Below are positions 37,976-52,192 of a DNA stretch of 64,000 nucleotides, one piece after another. Source of the stretch: Delphinus delphis (Eukaryota > Chordata > Mammalia > Artiodactyla > Delphinidae); the NCBI RefSeq assembly GCF_949987515.2, contig NW_027192673.1, positions 1,545,001-1,609,000 on the forward strand, written 5' to 3'. The position numbers were made by a program, and so were the translations under genes. Numbering within the stretch: the stretch's first letter is position 1; each line of letters begins with the position of its first letter. The notes beneath the pieces were generated by a model, which saw only the letters and a list, made by a program, of their open reading frames with translations, was not told the origin of the DNA and did not search any database.

Positions 37976-39555
37976 AAGTCATATTGCATGGTACCCATTC
38001 CACGGGTTTCAACTACCCAGGTTTAAGGTATTCTTCCTTCAGCTAAAACATGCATGTGGAACCTAGAGTATGATCAACCAAGTGATCGGGAGACATGTTC
38101 AAATATGTCTCAGTTTTCGTACACTGGTACTCGGGTGCAACATTCCAGACGCTTTACTAATACTCTCCAGACTTGGAGAGTCAGTCCCTTTAACCTCCTG
38201 TTTGGCCCAGTTTGCAATTTCTGCGGAAGATGAACAGGAATAGCGAGAACCAATGAGAGACTAGCTGGAGGTGTCTGGACGGGCAAATTTAACTCTCATT
38301 TCCCACCAGGAAGAGGAATTAACCAAAGGCTCAGCGTGCCGTACCGGAACCAGATTAGGGCCTGAAGCCATCCTGCGGTGTTGCAGCCAGGTCACAAAAA
38401 AGCGAGTTGAAGAAAGGAGCTCAGGGACACTGTAATTCACAAACCTGCTGAGTTATAAATGACAGCTATCGTCCAAAAATAGACTGAAGTAAGGCTGCCA
38501 AGAGGACTTGAAAGGGGGGCAGAATTGCAGGAAACCGATTTCAGGAGGTAGACTGGAATTGCATTGAAAGCATAGGAAAAGAGGCAGAACGTCCACAATG
38601 ATGCACTTGGCCAAAAAGGGCGTATGCGTTTTTTCCTGAATATATTCAGGAAAAAACGCATACGCCCTTTTTGGCCAACCAAGCAAGCTTGCAAAGGAAA
38701 TCTGCACTACAATGAAGTCTCACTTCCCCCCGGTCAAAAGGGCCATCTGAAAAAAGTGTAAAATCCAGAAAGGCAGGACAGGCCATGGAGAACTGGGAGC
38801 CTTGTTATGCTGATGGGCGGGATGTAAATTGCCAACAACCACTCGGGAGAAGTGTATGGTGTTTCCTGAAACATCTAAAAAACAAAGCAACAGAACCTAG
38901 GGCACTTCCACTTATGGTCCTATAGCTTAGGGAAATTAAAATCAAAAAGACACAGCCACCCCAAAGTTTGGAACGGCTCTGTTTACAAGAACCTCGTTTA
39001 CAGTACAAGTTCAACATCGCAGAAAGTGAAAAATGGAGAAAGAAGTTGTGGTATTTACTTACAAAGCAATATCACTCAGCAATGAAATCTGTGTCATCAG
39101 GCCCTTAGCAGCACAATGAGTGGATTCAGGTATGATGATTCTAACTGAAATAAGTCACACAGAAAAAGAAACATCATAAGATATCAGTAATACACGGAAT
39201 GTAAACTTGGCTACACAGGAACTGAATTACAGAACAGAACAGGGTCTCAAATTTAGAAAACCAACTTATTCTTTCTTAAGGGTAAAGGTGAGTTGGGGTG
39301 CTGCATAAAACTAGAGATTGAAATGAGCACAGATAAAGTTCCTTAAGCCAAATATGGAATAGACAAGAGCTACTCCTTGCTCAACGAAATGGACTCAACA
39401 CCCCATATTAAACGCCTAAGAATGTACCTGACTAGTAAGTATCTTAAAACCTATGGATTGCTATGACTCCAAACGAGAATCAAGCGTGTGTACAGGGGCA
39501 TAAACGCAGCACTGATAGGATTGGAGAGGTTCAGTGAGCAAATGAAGACCCTTTG
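37976..39555 (+). repeat. Satellite unit m25, 1,580 bp
   Basis: Palindrome 38607-38678, perfect. From about 38,300 to 39,450 it is nearly the same as m26 (ttgcagccagg, ctgctgag, aaatggagaaag, ttctttcttaag). Private aaaggggggc. Confidence 0.92.
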
Positions 39556-41135
39556 AAGTCATATTGCATGGTACCCATTACACGGGTCTCAACTCTCCAG
39601 GTTTAAGGTATTCTTCCTTCAGCTTAAACATGCATGTGGAACACAGAGTATGATCAACCATGTGAACGGGAGACGTGTTCAAATATGTCTCAGTTTTCCT
39701 CCCCTGGTACTCGGGTGCAACATTCCAGACGCTTTACTAACACTCTCCCGACTTGGAGAGTCAGTCCCTTTAACCTCCTGTTTGGCCCAGTTTGCAATTT
39801 CTGCGGAAGATGAACAGGAATAGCGAGAACCAATGAGAGGCTAGCTGGAGGTGTCTGGACGGGCAAATTTAACTCTCATTTCCCACCAGGAAGAGGAATT
39901 AACCAAAGGCTCAGCGTGCCGTACCGGAACCAGATTAGGGCCTGAAGCCATCCTGCGGTGTTGCAGCCAGGTCACAAAAAAGCGAGTTGAAGAAAGGAGC
40001 TCAGGGACACTGTAATTCACAAACCTGCTGAGTTATAAATGACAGCTATCGTCCAAAAATAGACTGAAGTAAGGCTGCCAAGAGGACTTGAAAGCGGGGC
40101 AGAATTGCAGGAAACCGATTTCAGGAGGTAGACTGGAATTGCATTGAAAGCATAGGAAAAGAGGCAGAACGTCCACAATGATGCACTTGGCCAAAAAGGG
40201 CGTATGCGTTTTTTCCTGAATATATTCAGGAAAAAACGCATACGCCCTTTTTGGCCAACCAAGCAAGCTTGCAAAGGAAATCTGCACTACAATGAAGTCT
40301 CACTTCCCCCCAGTCAAAAGGGCCATCTGAAAAAAGTGTAAAATCCAGAAAGGCAGGACAGGCCATGGAGAACTGGGAGCCTTGTTATGCTGATGGGCGG
40401 GATGTAAATTGCCAACAACCACTCGGGAGAAGTGTATGGTGTTTCCTGAAACATCTAAAAAACAAAGCAACAGAACCTAGGGCACTTCCACTTATGGTCC
40501 TATAGCTTAGGGAAATTAAAATCAAAAAGACACAGCCACCCCAAAGTTTGGAACGGCTCTGTTTACAAGAACCTCGTTTACAGTACAAGTTCAACATCGC
40601 AGAAAGTGAAAAATGGAGAAAGAAGTTGTGGTATTTACTTACAAAGCAATATCACTCAGCAATGAAATCTGTGTCATCAGGCCCTTAGCAGCACAATGAG
40701 TGGATTCAGGTATGATGATTCTAACTGAAATAAGTCACACAGAAAAAGAAACATCATAAGATATCAGTAATACACGGAATGTAAACTTGGCTACACAGGA
40801 ACTGAATTACAGAACAGAACAGGGTCTCAAATTTAGAAAACCAACTTATTCTTTCTTAAGGGTAAAGGTGAGTTGGGGTGCTGCATAAAACTAGAGATTG
40901 AAATGAGCACAGATAAAGTTCCTTAAGCCAAATATGGAATAGACAAGAGCTACTCCTTGCTCAACGAAATGGACTCAACACCCCATATTAAACGCCTAAG
41001 AATGTACCTGACTAGTAAGTATCTTAAAACCTATGGATTGCTATGTCTCCGAAAGAGAATCAAGCATCTGTACAGGGGCATAAACGCAGCAGTGATAGGA
41101 TTGGAGAGGTTCGGTGAGCAAATGAAGACCCTGTG
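39556..41135 (+). repeat. Satellite unit m26, 1,580 bp
   Basis: Palindrome 40187-40258, perfect. First unit of the tetramer; matches m30. Confidence 0.92.
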
Positions 41136-42713
41136 AAGTCACATTGCATGGTACCCATTCCACGGTTTTCAACTACCCAGGTTTTAGGTATTCTTCCTTC
41201 AGCTAAAACATGCATGTGGAACCCAAGTATGATCAACCATGTGATCGGGAGACGTGTTCAAATATGTCTCAGTTTTCCTCCCCTGGTACTCGGGTGCAAC
41301 ATTCCAGACGCTTTACTAACACTCTCCCCACTTGGAGAGTCAGCGCCTTTAACCTCCTGTTTGGCCCAGTTTGCAATTTCTGCGGAAGATGAACAGGAAT
41401 AGCGAGAACCAATGAGAGACTAGCTGGAGGTGTCTGGACGGGCAAATTTAACTCTCATTTCCCACCAGGAAGAGGAAATAACCAAAGGCTCAGCGTGCCG
41501 TGCCGGAACCAGATTAGGGCCTGAAGCCATCCTGCGGTGTTGCGGCCAGGTCACAAGAAAGCGAGTTGAAGAAAGGAGCTCAGGGGCACTGTAATTCACA
41601 AACCTGCAGAGTTACAAATGACAGCTATCGTCCAAAAATAGATTGAAGTAAGGCTGCCAAGAGGACTTGAAAGCGGGGCAGAATTGCAGGATACCGATTT
41701 CAGGAGGTAGACTGGAATTGCATTGAAAGCATAGGAAAAGAGGCAGAACGTCCACAATGATGCACTTGGCCAAAAAGGGCGTATGCGTTTTTTCCTGAAT
41801 ATATTCAGGAAAAAACGCATACGCCCTTTTTGGCCAACCAAGCAAGCTTGCAAAGGAAATCTGCACTACAATGAAGTCTCACTTCCCCCCGGTCAAAAGG
41901 GCCATCTGAAAAAAGTGTAAAATCCAGAAAGGCAGGACAGGCCATGGAGAACTGGGAGCCTTGTTATGCTGATGGGCGGGATGTAAATTGCCAACAACCA
42001 CTCGGAGAAGTGTATGGTGTTTCCTGAAACATCTAAAAAACAAAGCAACAGAGCCTAGGGCACTTCCACTTATGGTCCTATAGCTTAGGGAAATTAAAAT
42101 CAAAAAGACACAGCCACCCCAAAGTTTGGAACGGCTCTGTTTACAAGAACCTCGTTTACAGTACAAGTTCAACATCACAGAAAGTGAAAAATGGATAAAG
42201 AAGTTGTGGTATTTACTTACAAAGCAAAATCACTCAGCAATGAAATCTATGTCATCAGGCCCTTAGCAGCACAATGAGTGGATTCAGGTATGATGATTCT
42301 AACTGAAATAAGTCACACAGAAAAAGAAACATCATAAGATATCAGTAATACACGGAATGTAAACTTGGCTACCCAGGTACTGAATTACAGAACAGAACAG
42401 GGTCTCAAATTTAGAAAACCAACTTATTCTTGCTTAAGGGTAAAGGTGAGTTGGGGTGCTGCATAAAACCAGAGATTGAAATGAGCACAGATAAAGTTCC
42501 TTTAGCCAAATATGGAATAGAGAAGAGCTACTCCTTGCTCAACGAAATGGACTCAAAACCCCATATTAAACGCCTAAGAATGTACCTGACTAGTAAGTGT
42601 CTTAAAACCTATGGATTGCTATGTCTCCAAACGAGAATCAAGCGTGGGTACAGGGGCATAAACGCAGCAGTGCTAGGAGTGGAGAGGTTCGGTGAGCAAA
42701 TGAAGACCCTTTG
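41136..42713 (+). repeat. Satellite unit m27, 1,578 bp
   Basis: Palindrome 41766-41837, perfect. Deletions at cccaag and ccactcggagaag (about 42000). aggataccg and gttacaaatg are private; otherwise matches m31. Confidence 0.92.
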
Positions 42714-44293
42714 AAGTCATATTGCATGGTACCCATTCCACAGGTTTCAACTACCCAGGTTTAAGGTATTCTTCCTTCAGCTAAAACATGCATGTGGAAC
42801 CTAGAGTATGATCAACCATGTGATCGGGAGACGTGTTCAAATATGTCTCAGTTTTCCTCCCCTGGTACTCGGGTGCAACATTCCAGACGCTTTACTAACA
42901 CTCTCCCCACTTGGAGAGTCAGTCCATTTAACCTCCTGTTTGGCCCAGTTTGCAATTTCTGCGGAAGATGGACAGGAATAGCGAGAACCAATGAGAGGCT
43001 AGCTGGAGGTGTCTGGACGGGCAAATTTAACTCTCATTTCCCACCAGGAAGAGGAATTAACCAAAGGCTCAGCATGCCGGGCCGGAAAAAGATTAGGGCC
43101 TGAAGCCATCCTGCGGTGTTGCGGCCAGGTTACAAGAAAGCGAGTTGAAGAAAGGAGCTCAGGGGCACTGTAATTCACAAACCTGCAGAGTTATAAATGA
43201 CAGCTATCGTCCAAAAATAGACTGAAGTAAGGCTGCCAAGAGGACTTGAAAGCGGGGCAGAATTGCAGGAAACCGATTTCAGGAGGTAGACTGGAATTGC
43301 ATTGAAAGCATAGGAAAAGAGGCAGAACGTCCACAATGATGCACTTGGCCAAAAAGGGCGTATGCGTTTTTTCCTGAATATAATCAGGAAAAAACGCATA
43401 GGCACTTTTTGGCCAACCCAGCAAGCTTGCAAAGGAAATCTGCACTACAATGAAGTCTCACTTCCCCCCGGTCAAAAGGGCCATCTGAAAAAAGTGTAAA
43501 ATCCAGAAAGGCAGGACAGGCCATGGAGAACTGGGAGCCTTGTTATGCTGAAGGGCGGGATGTAAATTGCCAACAACCACTCGGGAGAAGTGTATGGTGT
43601 TTCCTGAAACATCGAAAAAACAAAGCAACAGAACCTAGGGCACTTCCACTTATGGTCCTATAGCTTAGGGAAATTAAAATCAAAAAGACAGTGCCACCCC
43701 AAAGTTTGGAATGGCTCTGTTTACAAGAACCTCGTTTACAGTACAAGTTCAACATCGCAGAAAGTGAAAAATGGATAAAGAAGTTGTGGTATTTACTTAC
43801 AAAGCAATATCACTCAGCAATGAAATCTGTGTCATCAGGCCCTTAGCAGCACAATGAGTGGATTCAGGTATGATGATTCTAACTGAAATAAGTCACACAG
43901 AAAAAGAAACATTATAAGATATCAGTAATACACGGAATGTAAACTTGGCTACACAGGAACTGAATTACAGAACAGAACATGGTCTCAAATTTAGAAAACC
44001 AACTTATTCTTGCTTAAGGGTAAAGGTGAGTTGGGGTGCTGCATAAAACCAGAGATTGAAATGAGCACAGATAAAGTTCCTTAAGCCAAATATGGAATAG
44101 ACAAGAGCTACTCCTTGCTCAATGAAATGGACTCAACACCGCATATTAAACGCCTAAGAATGTACCTGACTAGTAAGTATCTTAAAACCTATGGATTGCT
44201 ATGTCTCCGAAAGAGAATCAAGCGTGTGTACAGGGGCATAAACGCGGCAGTGATAGGATTGGAGAGGTTCGGTGAGCAAATGAAGACCCTTTG
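42714..44293 (+). repeat. Satellite unit m28, 1,580 bp
   Basis: Palindrome 43345-43416 with three right-half changes (tataatcagg, cataggcac). agacagtgccacc; matches m32. Confidence 0.92.
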
Positions 44294-45873
44294 AAGTCAT
44301 ATTGCATGGTACCCATTCCACGGGTCTCAACTCTCCAGGTTTAAGGTATTCTTCCTTCAGCTAAAACATGCATGTGGAACCTAGAGTATGATCAACCATG
44401 TGATCGGGAGACGTGTTCAAATATGTCTCAGTTTTCGTACCCTGGTACTCGGGTGCAACATTCCAGATGCTTTACTAACACGCTCCCGACTTGGAGAGTC
44501 AGTCCCTTTAACCTCCTGTTTGGCCCAGTTTGCAATTTCTGCGGAAGATGAACAGGAATAGCGAGAACCAATGAGAGGCTAGCTGGAGGTGTCTGGACGG
44601 GCAAATTTAACTCTCATTTCCCACCAGGAAGAGGAATTAACCAAAGACTCAGCGTGCCGTGCCGGAACCAGATTAGGGCCTGAAGCCATCCTGCGGTGTT
44701 GCGGCCAGCTCAAAAGAAAGCGAGTTGAAGAAAGGAGCTCAGGGGCACTGTAATTCACAAACCTGCAGAGTTATAAATGACAGCTATCGTCCAAAAATAG
44801 ACTGAAGTAAGGCTGCCAAGAGGACTTGAAAGCGGGGCAGAATTGCAGGAAACCGATTTCAGGAGGTAGACTGGAATTGCATTGAAAGCATAGGAAAAGA
44901 GGCAGAACGTCCACAATAATGCACTTGGCCAAAAAGGGCGTATGCGTTTTTTCCTGAATATATTCAGGAAAAAACGCATACGCCCTTTTTGGCCAACCCA
45001 GCAAGCTTGCAAAGGAAATCTGCACTACAATGAAGTCTCAGTTCCCCCCGGTCAAAAGGGCCATCTGAAAAAAGTGTAAAATCCAGAAAGGCAGGACAGT
45101 CCATGGAGAACTGGGAGCCTTGTTATGCTGATGGGCGGGATGTAAATTGCCAACAACCACTCGGGAGAAGTGTATGGTGTTTCCTGAAACATCTAAAAAA
45201 CAAAGCAACAGAGCCTAGGGCACTTCCACTTATGGTCCTATAGCTTAGGGAAATTAAAATCAAAAAGACACAGCCACCCCAAAGTTTGGGACGCCTCCGT
45301 TTACAAGAACCTCGTTTACCGTACAAGTTCAATATCACAGAAAGTGAAAAATGGATAAAGAACTTGTGGTACTTACGTACAATGCAGTATCACTCAGCAA
45401 TGAAATCTATGTCATCAGGCCCGTAGCAGCATAATGAGTGGATTCAGGTACGATGATTCTAACTGAAATAAGTCACACAGAAAAAGAAACATCATAAGAT
45501 ATCACTAATACACGGAATGTAAACTTGGCTACACAGGAACTGCATTCCAAAACAGAACAGGGTCTCAAATTTAGAAAACCAACTTATGCTTGCTTAAGGG
45601 GAAAGGTGAGTTGTGATGCTGTATAAAACCAGAGATTGAAATGAGCACAGATAAAGTTCCTTAAGCCAAATATGGAATAGACAAGAGCTACTCCTTGCTC
45701 AACGAAATGGACTCAAAACCCCATATTAAACGCCTAAGAATGTACCTGACTAGTAAGTATCTTAAAACCTATGGATTGCTATGTCTCCAAACGAGAATCA
45801 AGCGTGTGTACAGGGGCATAAACGCAGCACTGATAGGATGGGAGAGGTTCAGTGAGCAAATGAAGACCCTTTG
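44294..45873 (+). repeat. Satellite unit m29, 1,580 bp
   Basis: Palindrome 44925-44996, perfect. L1-closer variant at about 45362. acacgctcccgac; matches m33. Confidence 0.92.
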
Positions 45874-47453
45874 AAGTCATATTGCATGGTACCCATTACA
45901 CGGGTCTCAACTCTCCAGGTTTAAGGTATTCTTCCTTCAGCTTAAACATGCATGTGGAACACAGAGTATGATCAACCATGTGAACGGGAGACGTGTTCAA
46001 ATATGTCTCAGTTTTCCTCCCCTGGTACTCGGGTGCAACATTCCAGACGCTTTACTAACACTCTCCCGACTTGGAGAGTCAGTCCCTTTAACCTCCTGTT
46101 TGGCCCAGTTTGCAATTTCTGCGGAAGATGAACAGGAATAGCGAGAACCAATGAGAGGCTAGCTGGAGGTGTCTGGACGGGCAAATTTAACTCTCATTTC
46201 CCACCAGGAAGAGGAATTAACCAAAGGCTCAGCGTGCCGTACCGGAACCAGATTAGGGCCTGAAGCCATCCTGCGGTGTTGCAGCCAGGTCACAAAAAAG
46301 CGAGTTGAAGAAAGGAGCTCAGGGACACTGTAATTCACAAACCTGCTGAGTTATAAATGACAGCTATCGTCCAAAAATAGACTGAAGTAAGGCTGCCAAG
46401 AGGACTTGAAAGCGGGGCAGAATTGCAGGAAACCGATTTCAGGAGGTAGACTGGAATTGCATTGAAAGCATAGGAAAAGAGGCAGAACGTCCACAATGAT
46501 GCACTTGGCCAAAAAGGGCGTATGCGTTTTTTCCTGAATATATTCAGGAAAAAACGCATACGCCCTTTTTGGCCAACCAAGCAAGCTTGCAAAGGAAATC
46601 TGCAATACAATGAAGTCTCACTTCCCCCCGGTCAAAAGGGCCATCTGAAAAAAGTGTAAAATCCAGAAAGGCAGGACAGGCCATGGAGAACTGGGAGCCT
46701 TGTTATGCTGATGGGCGGGATGTAAATTGCAAACAACCACTCGGGAGAAGTGTATGGTGTTTCCTGAAACATCTAAAAAACAAAGCAACAGAACCTAGGG
46801 CACTTCCACTTATGGTCCTATAGCTTAGGGAAATTAAAATCAAAAAGACACAGCCACCCCAAAGTTTGGAACGGCTCTGTTTACAAGAACCTCGTTTACA
46901 GTACAAGTTCAACATCGCAGAAAGTGAAAAATGGAGAAAGAAGTTGTGGTATTTACTTACAAAGCAATATCACTCAGCAATGAAATCTGTGTCATCAGGC
47001 CCTTAGCAGCACAATGAGTGGATTCAGGTATGATGATTCTAACTGAAATAAGTCACACAGAAAAAGAAACATCATAAGATATCAGTAATACACGGAATGT
47101 AAACTTGGCTACACAGGAACTGAATTACAGAACAGAACAGGGTCTCAAATTTAGAAAACCAACTTATTCTTTCTTAAGGGTAAAGGTGAGTTGGGGTGCT
47201 GCATAAAACTAGAGATTAAAATGAGCACAGATAAAGTTCCTTAAGCCAAATATGGAATAGACAAGAGCTACTCCTTGCTCAACGAAATGGACTCAACACC
47301 CCATATTAAACGCCTAAGAATGTACCTGACTAGTAAGTATCTTAAAACCTATGGATTGCTATGTCTCCGAAAGAGAATCAAGCATCTGTACAGGGGCATA
47401 AACGCAGCAGTGATAGGATTGGAGAGGTTCGGTGAGCAAATGAAGACCCTTTG
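45874..47453 (+). repeat. Satellite unit m30, 1,580 bp
   Basis: Palindrome 46505-46576, perfect. Copy of m26; private ctgcaatacaatg and attgcaaacaacc. Confidence 0.92.
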
Positions 47454-49032
47454 AAGTCATATTGCATGGTACCCATTCCACGGGTTTCAACTACCCAGGT
47501 TTTAGGTATTCTTCCTTCAGCTAAAACATGCATGTGGAACCCAAGTATGATCAACCATGTGATCGGGAGACGTGTTCAAATATGTCTCAGTTTTCCTCCC
47601 CTGGTACTCGGGTGCAACATTCCAGACGCTTTACTAACACTCTCCCGACTTGGAGAGTCAGCGCCTTTAACCTCCTGTTTGGCCCAGTTTGCAATTTCTG
47701 CGGAAGATGAACAGGAATAGCGAGAACCAATGAGAGACTAGCTGGAGGTGTCTGGACGGGCAAATTTAACTCTCATTTCCCACCAGGAAGAGGAAATAAC
47801 CAAAGGCTCAGCGTGCCGTGCAGGAACCAGATTAGGGCCTGAAGCCATCCTGCGGTGTTGCGGCCAGGTCACAAGAAAGCAAGTTGAAGAAAGGAGCTCA
47901 GGGGCACTGTAATTCACAAACCTGCAGAGTTATAAATGACAGCTATCGTCCAAAAATAGATTGAAGTAAGGCTGCCAAGAGGACTTGAAAGCGGGGCAGA
48001 ATTGCAGGAAACCGATTTCAGGAGGTAGACTGGAATTGCATTGAAAGCATAGGAAAAGAGGCAGAACGTCCACAATGATGCACTTGGCCAAAAAGGGCGT
48101 ATGCGTTTTTTCCTGAATATATTCAGGAAAAAACGCATACGCCCTTTTTGGCCAACCAAGCAAGCTTGCAAAGGAAATCTGCACTACAATGAAGTCTCAC
48201 TTCCCCCCGGTCAAAAGGGCCATCTGAAAAAAGTGTAAAATCCAGAAAGGCAGGACAGGCCACGGAGAACTGGGAGCCTTGTTATGCTGATGGGCGGGAT
48301 GTAAATTGCCAACAACCACTCGGGAGAAGTGTATGGTGTTTCCTGAAACATCTAAAAAACAAAGCAACAGAGCCTAGGGCACTTCCACTTATGGTCCTAT
48401 AGCTTAGGGAAATTAAAATCAAAAAGACACAGCCACCCCAAAGTTTGGAACGGCTCTGTTTACAAGAACCTCGTTTACAGTACAAGTTCAACATCACAGA
48501 AAGTGAAAAATGGATAAAGAAGTTGTGGTATTTACTTACAAAGCAAAATCACTCAGCAATGAAATCTGTGTCATCAGGCCCTTAGCAGCACAATGAGTGG
48601 ATTCAGGTATGATGATTCTAACTGAAATAAGTCACACAGAAAAAGAAACATCATAAGATATCAGTAATACACGGAATGTAAACTTGGCTACCCAGGTACT
48701 GAATTACAGAACAGAACAGGGTCTCAAATTTAGAAAACCAACTTATTCTTGCTTAAGGGTAAAGGTGAGTTGGGGTGCTGCATAAAACCAGAGATTGAAA
48801 TGAGCACAGATAAAGTTCCTTTAGCCAAATATGGAATAGACAAGAGCTACTCCTTGCTCAACGAAATGGACTCAAAACCCCATATTAAACGCCTAAGAAT
48901 GTACCTGACTAGTAAGTGTCTTAAAACCTATGGATTGCTATGTCTCCAAACGAGAATCAAGCGTGTGTACAGGGGCATAAACGCAGCAGTGCTAGGAGTG
49001 GAGAGGTTCGGTGAGCAAATGAAGACCCTTTT
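47454..49032 (+). repeat. Satellite unit m31, 1,579 bp
   Basis: Palindrome 48084-48155, perfect. Copy of m27 without its 1-bp deletion; private ggccacggag. Confidence 0.92.
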
Positions 49033-50612
49033 AAGTCATATTGCATGGTACCCATTCCACAGGTTTCAACTACCCAGGTTTAAGGTATTCTTCCTTCAGC
49101 TAAAACATGCATGTGGAACCTAGAGTATGATCAACCATGTGATCGGGAGACGTGTTCAAATATGTCTCAGTTTTCCTCCCCTGGTACTCGGGTGCAACAT
49201 TCCAGACGCTTTACTAACACTCTCCCCACTTGGAGAGTCAGTCCATTTAACCTCCTGTTTGGCCCAGTTTGCAATTTCTGCGGAAGACGGACAGGAATAG
49301 CGAGAACCAACGAGAGGCTAGCTGGAGGTGTCTGGACGGGCAAATTTAACTCTCATTTCCCACCAGGAAGAGGAATTAACCAAAGGCTCAGCATGCTGTG
49401 CCGGAAAAAGATTAGGGCCTGAAGCCATCCTGCGGTGTTGCGGCCAGGTTACAAGAAAGCGAGTTGAAGAAAGGAGCTCAGGGGCACTGTAATTCACAAA
49501 CCTGCAGAGTTATAAATGACAGCTATCGTCCAAAAATAGACTGAAGTAAGGCTGCCAAGAGGACTTGAAAGCGGGGCAGAATTGCAGGAAACCGATTTCA
49601 GGAGGTAGACTGGAATTGCATTGAAAGCATAGGAAAAGAGGCAGAACGTCCACAATGATGCACTTGGCCAAAAAGGGCGTATGCGTTTTTTCCTGAATAT
49701 AATCAGGAAAAAACGCATAGGCACTTTTTGGCCAACCCAGCAAGCTTGCAAAGGAAATCTGCACTACAATGAAGTCTCACTTCCCCCCGGTCAAAAGGGC
49801 CATCTGAAAAAAGTGTAAAATCCAGAAAGGCAGGACAGGCCATGGAAAACTGGGAGCCTTGTTATGCTGAAGGGCGGGATGTAAATTGCCAACAACCACT
49901 CGGGAGAAGTGTATGGTGTTTCCTGAAACATCGAAAAAACAAAGCAACAGAACCTAGGGCACTTCCACTTATGGTCCTATAGCTTAGGGAAATTAAAATC
50001 AAATAGACAGTGCCACCCCAAAGTTTGGAACGGCTCTGTTTACAAGAACCTCGTTTACAGTACAAGTTCAACATCGCAGAAAGTGAAAAATGGATAAAGA
50101 AGTTGTGGTATTTACTTACAAAGCAATATCACTCAGCAATGAAATCTGTGTCATCAGGCCCTTAGCAGCACAATGAGTGGATTCAGGTATGATGATTCTA
50201 ACTGAAATAAGTCACACAGAAAAAGAAACATTATAAGATATCAGTAATACACGGAATGTAAACTTGGCTACACAGGAACTGAATTACAGAACAGAAGAGG
50301 GTCTCAAATTTAGAAAACCAACTTATGCTTGCTTAAGGGTAAAGGTGAGTTGGGGTGCTGCATAAAACCAGAGATTGAAATGAGCACAGATAAAGTTCCT
50401 TAAGCCAAATATGGAATAGACAAGAGCTACTCCTTGCTCAATGAAATGGACTCAACACCGCATATTAAACGCCTAAGAATGTACCTGACTAGTAAGTATC
50501 TTAAAACCTATGGATTGCTATGTCTCCGAAAGAGAATCAAGCGTGTGTACAGGGGCATAAACGCGGCAGTGATAGGATTGGAGAGATTCGGTGAGCAAAT
50601 GAAGACCCTTTG
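49033..50612 (+). repeat. Satellite unit m32, 1,580 bp
   Basis: Palindrome 49664-49735 with the same three changes as m28. Private gaagacggacagg and tcaaatagacag. Confidence 0.92.
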
Positions 50613-52192
50613 AAGTCATATTGCATGGTACCCATTCCACGGGTCTCAACTCTCCAGGTTTAAGGTATTCTTCCTTCAGCTAAAACATGCATGTGGAACC
50701 TAGAGTATGATCAACCATGTGATCGGGAGACGTGTTCAAATATGTCTCAGTTTTCGTACCCTGGTACTCGGGTGCAACATTCCAGATGCTTTACTAACAC
50801 GCTCCCGACTTGGAGAGTCAGTCCCTTTAACCTCCTGTTTGGCCCAGTTTGCAATTTCTGCGGAAGATGAACAGGAATAGCGAGAACCAATGAGAGGCTA
50901 GCTGGAGGTGTCTGGACGGGCAAATTTAACTCTCATTTCCCACCAGGAAGAGGAATTAACCAAAGGCTCAGCGTGCCGTGCCGGAACCAGATTAGGGCCT
51001 GAAGCCATCCTGCGGTGTTGCGGCCAGCTCAAAAGAAAGCGAGTTGAAGAAAGGAGCTCAGGGGCACTGTAATTCACAAACCTGCAGAGTTATAAATGAC
51101 AGCTATCGTCCAAAAATAGACTGAAGTAAGGCTGCCAAGAGGACTTGAAAGCGGGGCAGAATTGCAGGAAACCGATTTCAGGAGGTAGACTGGAATTGCA
51201 TTGAAAGCATAGGAAAAGAGGCAGAACGTCCACAATGATGCACTTGGCCAAAAAGGGCGTATGTGTTTTTTCCTGAATATATTCAGGAAAAAACGCATAC
51301 GCCCTTTTTGGCCAACCCAGCAAGCTTGCAAAGGAAATCTGCACTACAATGAAGTCTCACTTCCCCCCGGTCAAAAGGGCCATCTGAAAAAAGTGTAAAA
51401 TCCAGAAAGGCAGGACAGGCCATGGAGAACTGGGAGCCTTGTTATGCTGATGGGCGGGATGTAAATTGCCAACAGACACTCAGGAGAAGTGTATGGTGTT
51501 TCCTGAAACATCTAAAAAACAAAGCAACAGAGCCTAGGGCACTTCCACTTATGGTCCTATAGCTTAGGGAAATTAAAATCAAAAAGACACAGCCACCCCA
51601 AAGTTTGGGACGCCTCCGTTTACAAGAACCTCGTTTACCGTACAAGTTCAATATCACAGAAAGTGAAAAATGGATAAAGAACTTGTGGTACTTACGTACA
51701 ATGCAGTATCACTCAGCAATGAAATCTATGTCATCAGGCCCATAGCAGCATAATGAGTGGATTCAGGTACGATGATTCTAACTGAAATAAGTCACACAGA
51801 AAAAGAAACATCATAAGATATCACTAATACACGGAATGTAAACTTGGCTACACAGGAACTGCATTCCAAAACAGAACAGGGTCTCAAATTTAGAAAACCA
51901 ACTTATGCTTGCTTAAGGGGAAAGGTGAGTTGTGGTGCTGTATAAAACCAGAGATTGAAATGAGCACAGATAAAGTTCCTTAAGCCAAATATGGAATAGA
52001 CAAGAGCTACTCCTTGCTCAACGAAATGGACTCAAAACCCCATATTAAACGCCTAAGAATGTACCTGACTAGTAAGTATCTTAAAACCTATGGATTGCTA
52101 TGTCTCCAAACGAGAATCAAGCGTGTGTACAGGGGCATAAACGCAGCACTGATAGGATTGGAGAGGTTCAGTGAGCAAATGAAGACCCTTTG
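50613..52192 (+). repeat. Satellite unit m33, 1,580 bp
   Basis: Palindrome 51244-51315 with one left-arm C-to-T change (gtatgtgttttt). L1-closer variant at about 51682. Copy of m29. Confidence 0.92.

Larger units (their letters stand above)
39556..45873 (+). repeat. Tetramer higher-order repeat, copy a (m26-m29)
   Basis: A 6,318-bp block whose four units each match the unit four places on: m26/m30 (cagcttaaacatg, gaacacagag, aaatggagaaag), m27/m31 (aagcaaaatcac, agattgaag, cccaggtactg), m28/m32 (defective palindrome, agacagtgccacc, gctgaagggcgg), m29/m33 (acgctcccgactt, gccaacccagc). Confidence 0.9.
45874..52192 (+). repeat. Tetramer higher-order repeat, copy b (m30-m33)
   Basis: Second copy of the tetramer. 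m34 then begins as a third copy (cttaaacatg, aacacagag) and departs from it by about 52,550. Differences from copy a are scattered single bases. Confidence 0.9.

Noticed and set aside
48749..49422. Longer plus-strand frames of 103-124 residues in m31-m32
   Set aside because: They arise from single-base losses of stop codons (ttttaagtcat at about 49030, and acgg in place of atga at about 49288) in an otherwise stop-rich region.
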